A stretch of DNA of 64,000 bases from JAHEYG01 sp040403535. GTDB taxonomy: Bacteria; Bacteroidota; Bacteroidia; B-17B0; Aurantibacillaceae. The stretch is from contig JBBAKL010000010.1 in NCBI GenBank assembly GCA_040403535.1, forward strand, positions 1-64,000, in the 5' to 3' direction. How positions within the stretch are numbered: position 1 is the first letter of the stretch; every line of letters starts with the position of its first letter. The position numbers and the translations under genes are program-made. The notes beneath the pieces are model-generated. The model worked only from the letters and a program-made list of their open reading frames with translations, did no database searches and had not been told where the DNA came from. Shown here piece after piece: positions 15,629 to 24,868 of this stretch.

Positions 15629-17206
15629 GTGTTTTCTCCCCAAATTCATAGAACTATTTTTTTAATAGCGTTGGCTGCCCTTGGTGGTGGTATGCTTTTA
15701 GGAACAGTTCCAACCAGCGTACCACAGTTTGTGTTATTTGGCAATTGGCTGCTGGAGGGAGATTTTAAGAACAAATGGCGTATAATTAAATCAAATAAAT
15801 TAATTTGGATTTTAAGTTCTGTATTTATAATTCATCTCACGGGCTTAATCCATACCGCAGATATTCAAAGAGGTATAGATGATATCCGAATTAAAATTCC
15901 TTTGCAATTATTACCACTTGTTTTTTTTACTTCGGCACCACTACGGAAAAGTGAATTGAACCGCTTGTTGTGGTTTATTATTTTATTAGTGGTTATTAGC
16001 TCACTTTGGTGTTTGTATTACAATGCCACTCATGAATTAACTGATATCCGTAAGGCCTCACGCTTCATGTCGCACATTCGATTTGGCTTATTTATTGATT
16101 TCGCAATATGTATTTTGTTTTACCTGTCTATCCAGACCGAAACGAAATCAGTTAAAATGCTTACATTATTCCTAATCATTTACTTGATCGTAGTGATGTT
16201 AACGCTAAGCATGGTAACCGGTCTGGTGATGTTTGCCCTACTGTGTGTTGTTTATTTTGTGTATTTATTGTTTCGGCAAAAATCAATTTATCGTATTGCC
16301 GGAATTGCAGTATTGTTGTTTCTGTTTTTGTTTGGTTTGAATATCATAAATTCAGAATGGAAAAATTATAATTATGTGGACATTTCCAATAACAATAAAC
16401 AAAAAATTACAACCTTGTCGGGTCGAGCTTATTTTAAGATTGACTCAACCAATAAACATACCGAAAACGGATTTTACATTGCATACAATATTCAGTACGA
16501 TGAATTAGGAGTAGCCTGGAAACGCCGTAGTCAGGCTGATTTATTCAGTACTGACAAAAACGGAATTTTAGTTACATGGAATGCTATCCGCTATTTGTCC
16601 AGTAAGGGCTTAACCAAAGACTCGGCAGGTGTGGCACAATTAACGGATGAGGACATCAAAAACATAGAAGAAGGCATCACCAATTATCGTTATACAGCAG
16701 CCTCACCAATTCGTAAGCGTGTTAAGGAAATATTTTGGGAGTATCAGGATTATAAGCAAGGATTTAATCCTTCTGGTAACACCTTATTGATGCGTTTGGA
16801 ATTTTGGAAGGCGGCAATTTATATCATTGAAAGAAATCCGATTTTTGGAGTTGGTACTGGCGACGCGCAAAGCGCTTTTAATCGCGCTTATTTGCGCACG
16901 AAAAGCCAGTTATCACCCGAATGGCGATTGCGCTCGCATAATCAGTTTTTAGCAATAGGTGTGTCGTTTGGTATAGCAGGATTATTGGTCTTTTTGTTTT
17001 ATTTATTTTACCCTGTAATTAAGTGGCGGAAACAGCTAAACAAATTGTATTTGCTGTTTTTATTAATTGCCTTGATATCTTTTTGCACCGAAGATACACT
17101 TGAAACACAGTCGGGTGTAACGTTCTTCGCATACTTCAATACATTATTTTTGTGGTTGGCGTATTACAAGTCAGAAAGTGAACGTGAAGAAAATCAGAAC
17201 TTATAG
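15629..17206 (+). CDS. O-antigen ligase / Wzy-like membrane protein
   Basis: The 525-residue protein has about ten hydrophobic helices and a large extracytoplasmic loop (about residues 240-390). Near the end it has the family motif RNPIFGVGTGDAQSAF followed by RSHNQFL, typical of WaaL-like O-antigen ligases and Wzy-like polymerases. It would join or polymerise surface glycans on the periplasmic face of the inner membrane. The start is GTG, which fits the first helix. Its 3' end overlaps the convergent DUF1571 gene by 13 bases. No glycosyltransferase genes are adjacent, so the substrate is unknown. Confidence 0.75.
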   Translation: MFSPQIHRTIFLIALAALGGGMLLGTVPTSVPQFVLFGNWLLEGDFKNKWRIIKSNKLIWILSSVFIIHLTGLIHTADIQRGIDDIRIKIPLQLLPLVFFTSAPLRKSELNRLLWFIILLVVISSLWCLYYNATHELTDIRKASRFMSHIRFGLFIDFAICILFYLSIQTETKSVKMLTLFLIIYLIVVMLTLSMVTGLVMFALLCVVYFVYLLFRQKSIYRIAGIAVLLFLFLFGLNIINSEWKNYNYVDISNNNKQKITTLSGRAYFKIDSTNKHTENGFYIAYNIQYDELGVAWKRRSQADLFSTDKNGILVTWNAIRYLSSKGLTKDSAGVAQLTDEDIKNIEEGITNYRYTAASPIRKRVKEIFWEYQDYKQGFNPSGNTLLMRLEFWKAAIYIIERNPIFGVGTGDAQSAFNRAYLRTKSQLSPEWRLRSHNQFLAIGVSFGIAGLLVFLFYLFYPVIKWRKQLNKLYLLFLLIALISFCTEDTLETQSGVTFFAYFNTLFLWLAYYKSESEREENQNL

Positions 17207-18072
17207 TCTTTAAAATCCCTGGTAAATTCGTTTTCTTCAAACTTAGGATTAACCTGCAAGTGAAAGTAATTGTATTCTTCAAATAAGCCTTTGTCGTCGT
17301 AAACTTTTACGCCAATTGGCAAAAAATAAAACTGATCGATGTACATGGTAACAGTTTTAGCATACCAATTCGGAACTTTTATTACTTGTCCGGGTTTTAA
17401 AATATCAAAATAATCCTTGAGTTTAGGATTTAATTCAACAATCAAGTACTCGGCAACAAATAATTTACGGGCAATGGAGGTAAGGTTTTCTGATGAACCC
17501 ACGGTGTAGGTGGTAACGGCGAAGTCGTTGTTGTAAATAGTCATTTTATAACAAGGACGATTATTAAATTTTTCTTCGCCTTCATATTTGATGCTTTGCT
17601 CCAGTTTATCGCCAAATTTTAAAATACAATACTCTATAATACCGCCAAAATAGTCAAAGCCCATTTCGTTGATGGTGTGATGCTGATCCTGACGCATCAG
17701 GTTACCCATGGGGTCGAGATTTAAATTGATGTATGGAAATGAATTCGGCTTTACCAATGCTTTTCCATCGTTTGTTCCGCTAGTCCACAACACTTCTATC
17801 CCTTTAATGTAGATATAAAGCTTTCTTGGCTTACGGTTTAATTTTACAGAAGATTCGTAATGGTTATAGCCTTTTTTTCCTCTTTCGGTTATTTTAAGAC
17901 TGTATTTTAATCCCTGAATGTCTTTAATGGATTTAACCATTTTTACAAGGATGTCTTTTGTGTGCGGATGACCTTTGTGTGCCGCCACTGTTTCTTTATT
18001 CTGCGCCAAAGTGCTTAAACTCAACAGAGTAAACAAGCAATACAAACTTACGGTTCCGGTTCTTAAAAACAT
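17194..18072 (-). CDS. DUF1571 family protein with inserted LysM domain
   Basis: The protein has a signal peptide (MFLRTGTVSLYCLFTLLSL) and a DUF1571 domain (GTNDGKALVKPNSFPYINLNLDPMG and MRQDQHHTINEMGF are its hallmark motifs). The DUF1571 fold resembles periplasmic lipid carriers. Between two of its strands sits a LysM segment (about residues 188-234, YTVGSSENLTSIARKLF...LKPGQVIKVP), which normally binds peptidoglycan. I start at ATG 18072; the frame extends 3 codons to a TTG. The 3' end overlaps the O-antigen ligase gene by 13 bases. A role in carrying lipids or sensing the cell wall is possible but unproven. Confidence 0.75.
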   Translation of the reverse strand: MFLRTGTVSLYCLFTLLSLSTLAQNKETVAAHKGHPHTKDILVKMVKSIKDIQGLKYSLKITERGKKGYNHYESSVKLNRKPRKLYIYIKGIEVLWTSGTNDGKALVKPNSFPYINLNLDPMGNLMRQDQHHTINEMGFDYFGGIIEYCILKFGDKLEQSIKYEGEEKFNNRPCYKMTIYNNDFAVTTYTVGSSENLTSIARKLFVAEYLIVELNPKLKDYFDILKPGQVIKVPNWYAKTVTMYIDQFYFLPIGVKVYDDKGLFEEYNYFHLQVNPKFEENEFTRDFKDYKF

Positions 18073-18139
18073 GGAACACAAAAGTAGTATTGTTTTTGAA
18101 TTTTTATGCTACTTAGAATTAATAAAAAATAAAAAAAAC

Positions 18140-18191
18140 TTTGATTCTGAGACTTACAAAGGTTAAATTTGATATTATAATGCTAAATTTG
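18140..18191 (+). promoter_or_regulatory. Promoter region of the HU-like/SPOR gene
   Basis: TTTG at 18140-18143 and TAAATTTG at 18164-18171 are 20 bases apart and fit the Bacteroidota -33/-7 pattern. A second TAAATTTG lies at 18184-18191. The gene starts at 18206, so two overlapping promoters may drive it. Confidence 0.55.
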
Positions 18192-18205
18192 AAGCCCCTT
18201 TAAAA

Positions 18206-19282
18206 ATGCTGGTGCAAAAACATATAATAAACGGAATTTCCGAATTGTTGTATACCCACGACTACGTGGTTGTGCCTGGTTTTGGCGGATTTGTGAGCAG
18301 ACCTCAAAACGCGCATTATTCGTTGAATCGTGAAATATTATTTCCACCTTCAAAAAGGATTTTGTTTAATGTTCAGCTAAAACAAAATGATGGTATTTTA
18401 GCAAATTGGTTAAAAGAAAAAATCAATTGCGATTTTATTCAGGCATCAAAACATTTAGAAGAGTTCGCGTTGCATTGCAAAATGTTATTAGATACCAAAC
18501 GCCGTTTGGAATTCGATAATTTAGGACTATTCTATTTAGACTTTGAAAATAACATTTGTTTCGAACCAAAAGTTGACGTTAATTTTTTAATTGATAGTTT
18601 TGGTTTAATTCCTGTTTCGTTAAAAGAAATTGAAGTAGTTAACGAACCGCAACTTACCAAAACAGTAATCGAAACACACAATCGTTTTGTAAAAGCCGAA
18701 GCGTCCGATAAATTACCGGTTAAGCAACGCAATTATAAGCGCATGGCTGCTTTAGCCATCGCTATTCCGATGGTTGGTTTGGCAATTTTATTTGCTGTGA
18801 ACCAAATGAAACCTTACAATAATTCATTCGCCAATTTATTTGGCGGAGCCAGTGAATCTGTGTATTCGCCGGTTTCTTACAATGCCTCATTTAATGAATT
18901 GGAAATTAAACCCGCTACAAATTATGTAGTTGATGCCAATGGTTATGCAGGTATTACTTTATTTGATGATAAACATGTTGCAGTAAATATCAGTGCCGTG
19001 TCTACCGAAAGTCATACAGTTTCTACTAATACTGCATGTAAGCCATTAAACATAGCCGGAAAATATCAGGTTGTGATGGGTTGCTTTAGTGTGGAACAAA
19101 ACGCCCGAAAACTCATAAAGAAACTTGCCTTAAAAAACTTGAACGCTGCTATTAGCGGAACAAACGCCAAAGGAATGTTTGTAGTAAGTTGTGGTAGTTT
19201 TGATACTAAGGATAATGCCGTACAGTTGTTGCAAAGCATTAAATCAGAACACCCTTCTGCCTGGGTAATGACACAGGAATAA
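18206..19282 (+). CDS. HU-CCDC81-like / SPOR membrane protein
   Basis: The 358-residue protein has two N-terminal domains of the bacterial HU-CCDC81 clade (residues about 1-65, YVVVPGFGGFVSRPQ motif, and 66-135). A basic linker, one transmembrane helix (181-198), a variable region and a C-terminal SPOR domain (285-358, GKYQVVMGCFSVEQNARKL) follow. SPOR domains bind stripped peptidoglycan at the division site; HU-fold domains bind DNA in their best-known relatives. With the N-terminus inside the cell and SPOR outside, the protein could link chromosome or cytoplasmic partners to the septal wall. DNA binding by this clade is inference. Confidence 0.8.
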   Translation: MLVQKHIINGISELLYTHDYVVVPGFGGFVSRPQNAHYSLNREILFPPSKRILFNVQLKQNDGILANWLKEKINCDFIQASKHLEEFALHCKMLLDTKRRLEFDNLGLFYLDFENNICFEPKVDVNFLIDSFGLIPVSLKEIEVVNEPQLTKTVIETHNRFVKAEASDKLPVKQRNYKRMAALAIAIPMVGLAILFAVNQMKPYNNSFANLFGGASESVYSPVSYNASFNELEIKPATNYVVDANGYAGITLFDDKHVAVNISAVSTESHTVSTNTACKPLNIAGKYQVVMGCFSVEQNARKLIKKLALKNLNAAISGTNAKGMFVVSCGSFDTKDNAVQLLQSIKSEHPSAWVMTQE

Positions 19283-19299
19283 TCTGAATTTTATTTTAT

Positions 19300-19884
19300 T
19301 TATTTATTAGTAGCCGATGCTTCTTCTGCCGCTTTTTTTCTTGCCATTTCTTTTTCACGCATGTTACGGTAAATGGTAACAAATGCCATTAAAAGGGCTG
19401 CAAACAAAAACAATCCTAACAGACTCCATACTAAACTTCCTGTAGATTTTACTACCACTAAAAACACGATGGCAACTAAAAAAACTGTAGCAAGTTCGTT
19501 ATATAAGCGTAATTGAAACGAATTCCATTTAAAAATGCCTTTAGATTGTTTTTTATAAATGAAATGACACTTCATGTGGTATAACAACAGAAAGCCAATA
19601 AAAATCAATTTTAACCACATCCATGGTTGTGTTAAATAATAGCCCCAGTTTGTAAAAATCATCCAAAAACCAAATACTGTTGCACCAATAGCACCCGGCC
19701 AGCCAATAATGAACCACAATTTTTTTTGCATGGTTAAAAATTGCGTTGTTAAAATAGATTTTTCGTTTTCTGGTTTGTTTTGCGCTTCAACAGTGTAGAT
19801 GAATAAACGTACCATGTAAAATAAAGCAGCAAACCAGGTAACCACAAATACAATGTGTATCGATTTAATATATAAAAAATCCAT
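19300..19884 (-). CDS. hemJ: CopD/HemJ-family membrane protein (protoporphyrinogen oxidase type)
   Basis: The 194-residue protein has an N-terminal motif KSIHIVFVVTWFAALFYMVRLFIY with the conserved His10, matching HemJ, which oxidises protoporphyrinogen IX in heme synthesis. Four or five membrane helices follow, with WPGAIGATVFGFWMI and a conserved Lys/Trp segment (QPWMWLKLIF). The C-terminus is lysine-rich and probably cytoplasmic. No other heme genes lie nearby. Confidence 0.75.
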   Translation of the reverse strand: MDFLYIKSIHIVFVVTWFAALFYMVRLFIYTVEAQNKPENEKSILTTQFLTMQKKLWFIIGWPGAIGATVFGFWMIFTNWGYYLTQPWMWLKLIFIGFLLLYHMKCHFIYKKQSKGIFKWNSFQLRLYNELATVFLVAIVFLVVVKSTGSLVWSLLGLFLFAALLMAFVTIYRNMREKEMARKKAAEEASATNK

Positions 19885-19937
19885 AGTAATTAATTAAAAC
19901 AAAGGTAGTAATTTAGCAGTTCAAAATTATAGAAGAT

Positions 19938-20453
19938 ATGAAGCCGAAATTTGCACGCGAATCGTTAACCATTAACACTGAAGTGGTATTACCCAATGAC
20001 ACCAATCACGTTGGAAATTTATTTGGCGGTAAATTGATGCAATGGGTAGATATTTCGGCTGCTATTGCGGCGCAGCGCCATTGCGGAAGAGTAGTGGTGA
20101 CCGCTTCTATTAATCACGTATCCTTCGATAACCCGATTAAGCAAAACAGTATTGTAACGTTCGAAGCAAAAGTAAGCCGCGCGTTTAATAGCAGTATGGA
20201 AGTGTTTGTGGATGTATGGGTAGAGAATCCTGTAACGGGGCAAAAAACAAAATGTAACGAAGCCATCACTACTTTTGTAGCCATTGATCAGAATGGAGCG
20301 CCATTGCCGGTTCCTCAGGTAATCCCGGAAACCGAAGACGAGAAAAAGCGTTACGATTCAGCTTTACGCCGCCGTCAGTTGTCGTTAATTTTAGCAGGAA
20401 GAATGAAACCTGATGAAGCGACGGAATTAAAAGCGTTGTTTGTTAAGGATTAA
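19938..20453 (+). CDS. Acyl-CoA thioesterase, hotdog fold
   Basis: The 171-residue protein hydrolyses acyl-CoA thioesters. Hotdog-fold motifs are NHVGNLFGGKLMQWVDISAA (with catalytic Asn/Asp region) and VVTASINHVSF, typical of the YciA/BFIT type. It is divergent from hemJ and meets the lipoprotein gene tail-to-tail with 1 base between stops. The physiological acyl chain is unknown. Confidence 0.85.
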   Translation: MKPKFARESLTINTEVVLPNDTNHVGNLFGGKLMQWVDISAAIAAQRHCGRVVVTASINHVSFDNPIKQNSIVTFEAKVSRAFNSSMEVFVDVWVENPVTGQKTKCNEAITTFVAIDQNGAPLPVPQVIPETEDEKKRYDSALRRRQLSLILAGRMKPDEATELKALFVKD

Positions 20454-20454
20454 T

Positions 20455-21093
20455 TTACTTGATAATATTTTTTCTTACCAGAAGTAATTTTTTCAACAAA
20501 ACGTTTGTTTTGGAATACACTTCTTTTCTTAAAAATCCTTCATCCGAGTTCATGTAATATATTACTTTGCTATTGTTTTCACTCGGATCATTTAAGATCA
20601 CGGTTTTTTGAACTTTTTTATAAAAGCGATCGTAAATAAATAAAGAGTCGTAATACGTTTTCTGGTATTTTGTAGGTTCATCTTCGGCGGTTCCGTAAGG
20701 CAGATAAACTTTTTCGCCACAAAAATCGGCGCAGCCCGCGTTTTTTCGTATTGATGCAAAAAAGATAGTAAAACCTTCAGAAGGTCCCTGTGGCCAATGA
20801 TTAATGATGTAAGCAATGTACTGAACACTGTCGCAATACTCCGGATAAGGTTTACCAAAAACATCCATGAAGCTTGTTACACGAGCGCTATCGTAACCTG
20901 GAACTGTTTGCGAAGAATCTACATAAATCCAATACGAACCGGTTTTGAATTGGGTGGCAGTCAGTTCTGCTGAAGGGTTATATAATTTTTGTGGTGGTCC
21001 ATCACATTTCGGGCTATTTTGTGCCGGCCCTGATTTTTCACAAGCACTTACCAGTGCAAATAATATTACAATTAGGATGTTAGCAGCTTTCAT
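20455..21093 (-). CDS. Unknown lipoprotein
   Basis: A 212-residue protein with a lipoprotein signal (LFALVSAC, lipid Cys18). Four further Cys lie in the mature part (PKCDG, EYCDS, GCADFCGE), suggesting disulfides or metal binding. No known family is recognised. It is probably anchored to the outer membrane. Confidence 0.6.
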   Translation of the reverse strand: MKAANILIVILFALVSACEKSGPAQNSPKCDGPPQKLYNPSAELTATQFKTGSYWIYVDSSQTVPGYDSARVTSFMDVFGKPYPEYCDSVQYIAYIINHWPQGPSEGFTIFFASIRKNAGCADFCGEKVYLPYGTAEDEPTKYQKTYYDSLFIYDRFYKKVQKTVILNDPSENNSKVIYYMNSDEGFLRKEVYSKTNVLLKKLLLVRKNIIK

Positions 21094-21131
21094 TGATTTA
21101 AATTTATGAAATATAAATCAGAAGTAATTGA

Positions 21132-22091
21132 TTATTTACCAACCTCCTCAATTTGGATTTCGTTCATGCATTTAAAATGACCCTTCGGGCATTTGCCATA
21201 ACCTAGTTTAGAGCAAGGGCGGCATTTCAAATTTTTTACTTCTAGAATTTTACTGCCTTCACCCGGCTTGTACGGATACATGCCAAACTCCGGAATGGTA
21301 TTGCCCCACAACGAGTAAATGGTTTTGTTAAATGCCGAGGCAATGTGCATCAATCCGGTATCGGATGAAATAACATATTTTGCTTGCTCAATAATTGAGG
21401 CCGATTGATTTAAAGAAAAATTTCCGCAGAGATTAAATGCATTATTACATTTCGCTACTACTTGCTTAGCCATGTCGGCGTCATCTTTTCCGCCTAATAA
21501 TGCAATGGGTAATTTAGAGCTATTGCAGATTTCTATAAGCTTGTTTACCGGAATTTTTTTAGTGTAGTACGATCCGCCTGCTACCAATGCCACATAACCA
21601 TTCTGCAGCGGTTGAGGTAATTGAGTTATTGCCACTTTTTCTTTATCCGAAATAAAATAGTCTAAGCCTTTATTATCGTCTTTAACACCAAGTTCGCTAA
21701 CGGTAGCCAGATAGCGTTGTACAATGTGTACATTAGGCAATACGTTTTTGTTTTTTAAAGCAACGGCTAAAAATTTCTTAACGTTTAATTTATTAAAGGC
21801 TACACTTTTTTTTCCGAGCGCGAGTTTTAATCGCCGGCTTCGTAAATTATTGTGCAAATCAATCAGCGCGTCGTAATTCTCTTTTTTAAGAGCTGGAATT
21901 ACTTCGTTAATGTCTTTGTCAAACGTAATGAGTTTGCTAATGTAAGGGTTGTGTTCGAGTGTTGACTTAAAAGAAGCTTTACATACAAAATGAATTTCGG
22001 CGTTGTTGAGTTGTTGCTGGCAACAACGTATAACCGGCGTTGTTAAAACAATATCGCCAATTGAGCTGAAACGTATGATGAGAATTTTCAA
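21132..22091 (-). CDS. Glycosyltransferase family 9 (heptosyltransferase-like)
   Basis: The 319-residue protein matches ADP-heptose:LPS heptosyltransferases: KILIIRFSSIGDIVLTTPVI at the N-terminus, then a central GGSYYTKKIP region and VISSDTGLMHIASAFNK near the C-terminus, the donor-binding motif. It probably adds a sugar to the LPS core or lipid A-linked glycan. The start is TTG with an in-frame TAA directly before it, so TTG is the only possibility. It is divergent from tatD. C-terminal cysteines (LKCRPCSKLGYGKCPKGHFKC) may bind metal. Confidence 0.85.
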   Translation of the reverse strand: MKILIIRFSSIGDIVLTTPVIRCCQQQLNNAEIHFVCKASFKSTLEHNPYISKLITFDKDINEVIPALKKENYDALIDLHNNLRSRRLKLALGKKSVAFNKLNVKKFLAVALKNKNVLPNVHIVQRYLATVSELGVKDDNKGLDYFISDKEKVAITQLPQPLQNGYVALVAGGSYYTKKIPVNKLIEICNSSKLPIALLGGKDDADMAKQVVAKCNNAFNLCGNFSLNQSASIIEQAKYVISSDTGLMHIASAFNKTIYSLWGNTIPEFGMYPYKPGEGSKILEVKNLKCRPCSKLGYGKCPKGHFKCMNEIQIEEVGK

Positions 22092-22101
22092 TTAATTACT
22101 T

Positions 22102-22109
22102 TAACTTTG
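22102..22109 (+). promoter_or_regulatory. -7 box (TAACTTTG) of tatD
   Basis: TAACTTTG matches the consensus and lies 28 bases before the tatD ATG, implying a leader of about 20 nt. It overlaps the 5' region of the divergent GT9 gene. Confidence 0.55.
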
Positions 22110-22137
22110 CTCAAAGTTAGCAAATTGATTTAATTAT

Positions 22138-22899
22138 ATGTTCATCGATACTCATACTCATCTCTATTCGGAAGAATTTAATGCCGACCGCGCTAACGTT
22201 ATTAAAAAAGCTATATCGGCAGGTGTTACTAAATTGTATCTTCCTAACATAGACAGCTCGAGTGTTGAAGGAATGCTTGAGCTGGAGAAAACATATCCTG
22301 AAAATTGTTTTCCAATGATGGGTTTGCATCCGTGCTCGGTGAATGAAAATGTGGAAGCTGAATTAACGCTTGTAGAAGAGTGGCTTTCGAAAAGAAAATT
22401 TTCTGCTGTTGGCGAAATTGGTTTGGATTTATACTGGGATAAAACGTTTTTTGAGCTACAAAAAATGGCTTTTCAAAAACAGATCGATTGGGCAATGCAT
22501 TACGATTTGCCAATTGTGATTCATTGCCGCGATGCGTTTGATGAGATCTTTGAAATACTTACCGCTAACCAAAAATTACCAAAAGGAATTTTTCATTGTT
22601 TTAGCGGAACATTGGAACAAGCACAAAAGCTTATTTCATTTAATAAATTTAAATTAGGTATCGGTGGCGTAGTAACTTTCAAAAATTCAGGTCTGGATAA
22701 AGTGGTAGAGCTAATTGATATGAAGCATCTGGTATTGGAAACCGACTCGCCGTATTTGGCACCGGTGCCATTCAGAGGCAAAAGAAATGAAAGCGGTTAT
22801 TTAATGATGATTGCCGAGAAAGTAGCGCAACTCAAAAATTCGTCTATTGCTGAGGTAGCTGAAATCACTACCAAAAACGCAGAGGAGATTTTTAAATAA
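22138..22899 (+). CDS. tatD: TatD-family metal-dependent DNase
   Basis: The 253-residue TIM-barrel hydrolase has IDTHTHLYS (metal His pair), GLHPCSV, AVGEIGLDLYWD (metal Glu), PIVIHCRDA, GIFHCFSG and LVLETDSPYLAP, all TatD motifs. It probably removes nucleotides from DNA 3' ends or acts on RNA. Length is typical. Its 3' end overlaps the convergent 109-residue gene by 8 bases. Confidence 0.93.
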   Translation: MFIDTHTHLYSEEFNADRANVIKKAISAGVTKLYLPNIDSSSVEGMLELEKTYPENCFPMMGLHPCSVNENVEAELTLVEEWLSKRKFSAVGEIGLDLYWDKTFFELQKMAFQKQIDWAMHYDLPIVIHCRDAFDEIFEILTANQKLPKGIFHCFSGTLEQAQKLISFNKFKLGIGGVVTFKNSGLDKVVELIDMKHLVLETDSPYLAPVPFRGKRNESGYLMMIAEKVAQLKNSSIAEVAEITTKNAEEIFK

Positions 22900-23221
22900 A
22901 TTCTTCCCTCTTAAAATAATCTATAATCGCGTCGATGATTAAATTGTTTTGCTGTTTGGCTTCTAAGTATGGTAAGTTTTCTTTCAGTTCCCAATGTGGC
23001 CAGCCTTCTTCATCGCGTCCTTTGTATTCGTAAAAACCATAGGGCTCCAGTACAGTGCATATTGCAATATGCATCACTTCCAGTTTTTGATCTTTCTTGA
23101 ATTTTTGATGAATCTTACCCAGCTCCTGCAAACCTATCAGATATAAAATGGCATCGTGGTCCATTTCATTACCGAAACGTTCACTTAATTTTTGTTGTAA
23201 AATTTGCCAGTTACTTTGCAT
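22892..23221 (-). CDS. Conserved-type small protein following engB
   Basis: I start at ATG 23221 (MQSNWQILQQKLSERFG), not at the longer frame at 23281, because it overlaps the engB stop by 11 bases and the extra N-terminal part lies within engB. The 109-residue product is helical with a DEEGWPHWEL loop. I do not recognise it by name. The overlap suggests an operon with engB. Confidence 0.6.
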   Translation of the reverse strand: MQSNWQILQQKLSERFGNEMDHDAILYLIGLQELGKIHQKFKKDQKLEVMHIAICTVLEPYGFYEYKGRDEEGWPHWELKENLPYLEAKQQNNLIIDAIIDYFKREEFI

Positions 23222-23825
23222 TTGGTTTTTCAAAAAGGTCGAGGTGAGCATCAATAAACTCAAGCAAATCTTCTTTACCAAGGCGTTTTTCTGCAGAAGT
23301 AATTATGTAGTTTGGTTCGTCTTCAAAAATGTAGGATACTTTTAGCAAGTAGTTTTCCAGATTCTTTTTTAATTCACTCTTACTTAGCTTATCGGCTTTC
23401 GTAAACACAATACAAAACGGAATGTTTTTTTTACCTAGCCACTCCATAAATTCCGCGTCGATTTGCTGTAACGGTAAACGGTAATCAACCAACACAAATA
23501 GGCAAACTAAATTTTCGCGTTTGGTGATATAGTCGGTAATAATCTGTTCAAATTCGCCGCGAGCCACTTTACTTGTTTTCGCGTAGCCATAGCCCGGTAA
23601 ATCTACCAGATACCAATTATCATTGATTAAAAAATGATTAATGATTTTTGTTTTTCCCGGAGTTGAAGACGTATGAGCCAACTTGTTGTTGTTACACAAC
23701 ATATTTATTAAAGAACTCTTGCCTACATTACTTCTTCCAATAAACGCATATTCAGGCATTGCCGGTTTGGGGCATTCGTTTAGCTTAGCCGATGATTTCG
23801 CGAATATGGCTTTTTTAATAATCAA
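23211..23825 (-). CDS. engB: Ribosome-assembly GTPase EngB/YsxC
   Basis: A 204-residue GTPase needed for large ribosomal subunit assembly. Motifs: GRSNVGKSSLINML (G1), SSTPGKT (G2), DLPGYGYAK (G3), FTKADKL (G4) and TSAEK (G5). The start is TTG 23825 (MIIKKAIFAKSS), matching the usual EngB N-terminus. It overlaps the downstream 109-residue gene. Confidence 0.95.
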   Translation of the reverse strand: MIIKKAIFAKSSAKLNECPKPAMPEYAFIGRSNVGKSSLINMLCNNNKLAHTSSTPGKTKIINHFLINDNWYLVDLPGYGYAKTSKVARGEFEQIITDYITKRENLVCLFVLVDYRLPLQQIDAEFMEWLGKKNIPFCIVFTKADKLSKSELKKNLENYLLKVSYIFEDEPNYIITSAEKRLGKEDLLEFIDAHLDLFEKPNAK

Positions 23826-23840
23826 AGCAGTTGGTTGTTT

Positions 23841-24779
23841 TTAAAGTAAACCTTTCTCTTCTAAATAAGAGTTCAGGTGACGTTCTTTTTTACTTTCGTA
23901 AATATCAGCAATCTTAACTAAGATGCCGGTTTCTTCCACACCTCCAAAGGTTGGATTAATTGCTGTTCCGAAAACCCGCATGGTGCTCGATAAGTTCATG
24001 TAGGCATTCATTAATGGGGGAATGTTTTCGCCCAAAGAACGTACCTTTTTGTTTAAAACACTGTGTCCTTCTTTATACGGTAAATTTTTAATTTCATTTA
24101 AAAATTCAGTCACATCTGTTTTATGCTCCACGGCATGAATAGGTTTTACCAAATTATCAGGGTCAGGGAAATAATGCTTTAAGAACGCAAGAATATAATC
24201 GCGGGCAGTAACATTAAAATCGGTGTACATGGTAACTTTTCCGTAATAATATTTCATATACGGATTATCTACCACGATCGCGCCTAATCCATCCCACAAA
24301 TTATCTAAGCTAAACAAACCTTTACGGAACTGTTCAGAGGGTTGATACATGGGCTGTATAAACGATCGTCCCAGTTCAATGGTATAGGGTAAATATTCTT
24401 CGTAAAACTTCGGACTAAAATCAAAAAGCTCGGTAGTCGCCAGGTGAACTTTGCCGTCTCTGAATTCGGCATCTTTACAGGCAATATAGCGGTAAGCTCC
24501 CACAATTTCCTGATCCTCAGGGTTCCACACCAATAACTGTTGGTACGGGTGACTGCTTAAATCGTATTCGTCAATATCAATGGATTTACCTGTGCCGCCA
24601 CCTGCATGACGAAAAGTTACCTCACGTAAACGACCAATTTCGCGCATCACATTTGGCGAATTATGATTCGTAATGATGTAAATTTCATTATTACCATTAT
24701 TGGTTTTACGAATATAACGGTCTTTTTTTAATTCAGCTAAAATGGCCGCTCTGGGCACTTTATCTATAATTTGCTCCAT
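23841..24779 (-). CDS. Lipid N-acyltransferase (GlsB/OlsB-like GNAT, hemolysin-type)
   Basis: The 312-residue protein matches the acyltransferase family that N-acylates amino acids to make glycine or ornithine lipids. In Bacteroidota the N-acyltransferase for glycine lipids is GlsB. Visible motifs: REVTFRHAGGGTGKSIDIDEYD, QEIVGAYRYI and YTIELGRSFIQPMYQ (acyl-carrier binding region), then GLGAIVVDNPYMKYYYGKVTMY. It has no membrane segment. The partner O-acyltransferase is not adjacent; a PlsC-type protein lies far away at 43.5 kb, so linking the two would be speculation. Confidence 0.75.
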   Translation of the reverse strand: MEQIIDKVPRAAILAELKKDRYIRKTNNGNNEIYIITNHNSPNVMREIGRLREVTFRHAGGGTGKSIDIDEYDLSSHPYQQLLVWNPEDQEIVGAYRYIACKDAEFRDGKVHLATTELFDFSPKFYEEYLPYTIELGRSFIQPMYQPSEQFRKGLFSLDNLWDGLGAIVVDNPYMKYYYGKVTMYTDFNVTARDYILAFLKHYFPDPDNLVKPIHAVEHKTDVTEFLNEIKNLPYKEGHSVLNKKVRSLGENIPPLMNAYMNLSSTMRVFGTAINPTFGGVEETGILVKIADIYESKKERHLNSYLEEKGLL

Positions 24780-24868
24780 ACTGATATGGCATAAAGATAA
24801 GTATTAAACCATCAAACTTAAATGTAAAATATCTATAAATTTGTTATCTTTACCTAAACTTTTAATAA

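Noticed and set aside
23222..23281. Longer N-terminus of the small protein after engB
   Set aside because: This part lies within engB and would need a start inside it with no support; ATG at 23221 overlaps the stop normally.
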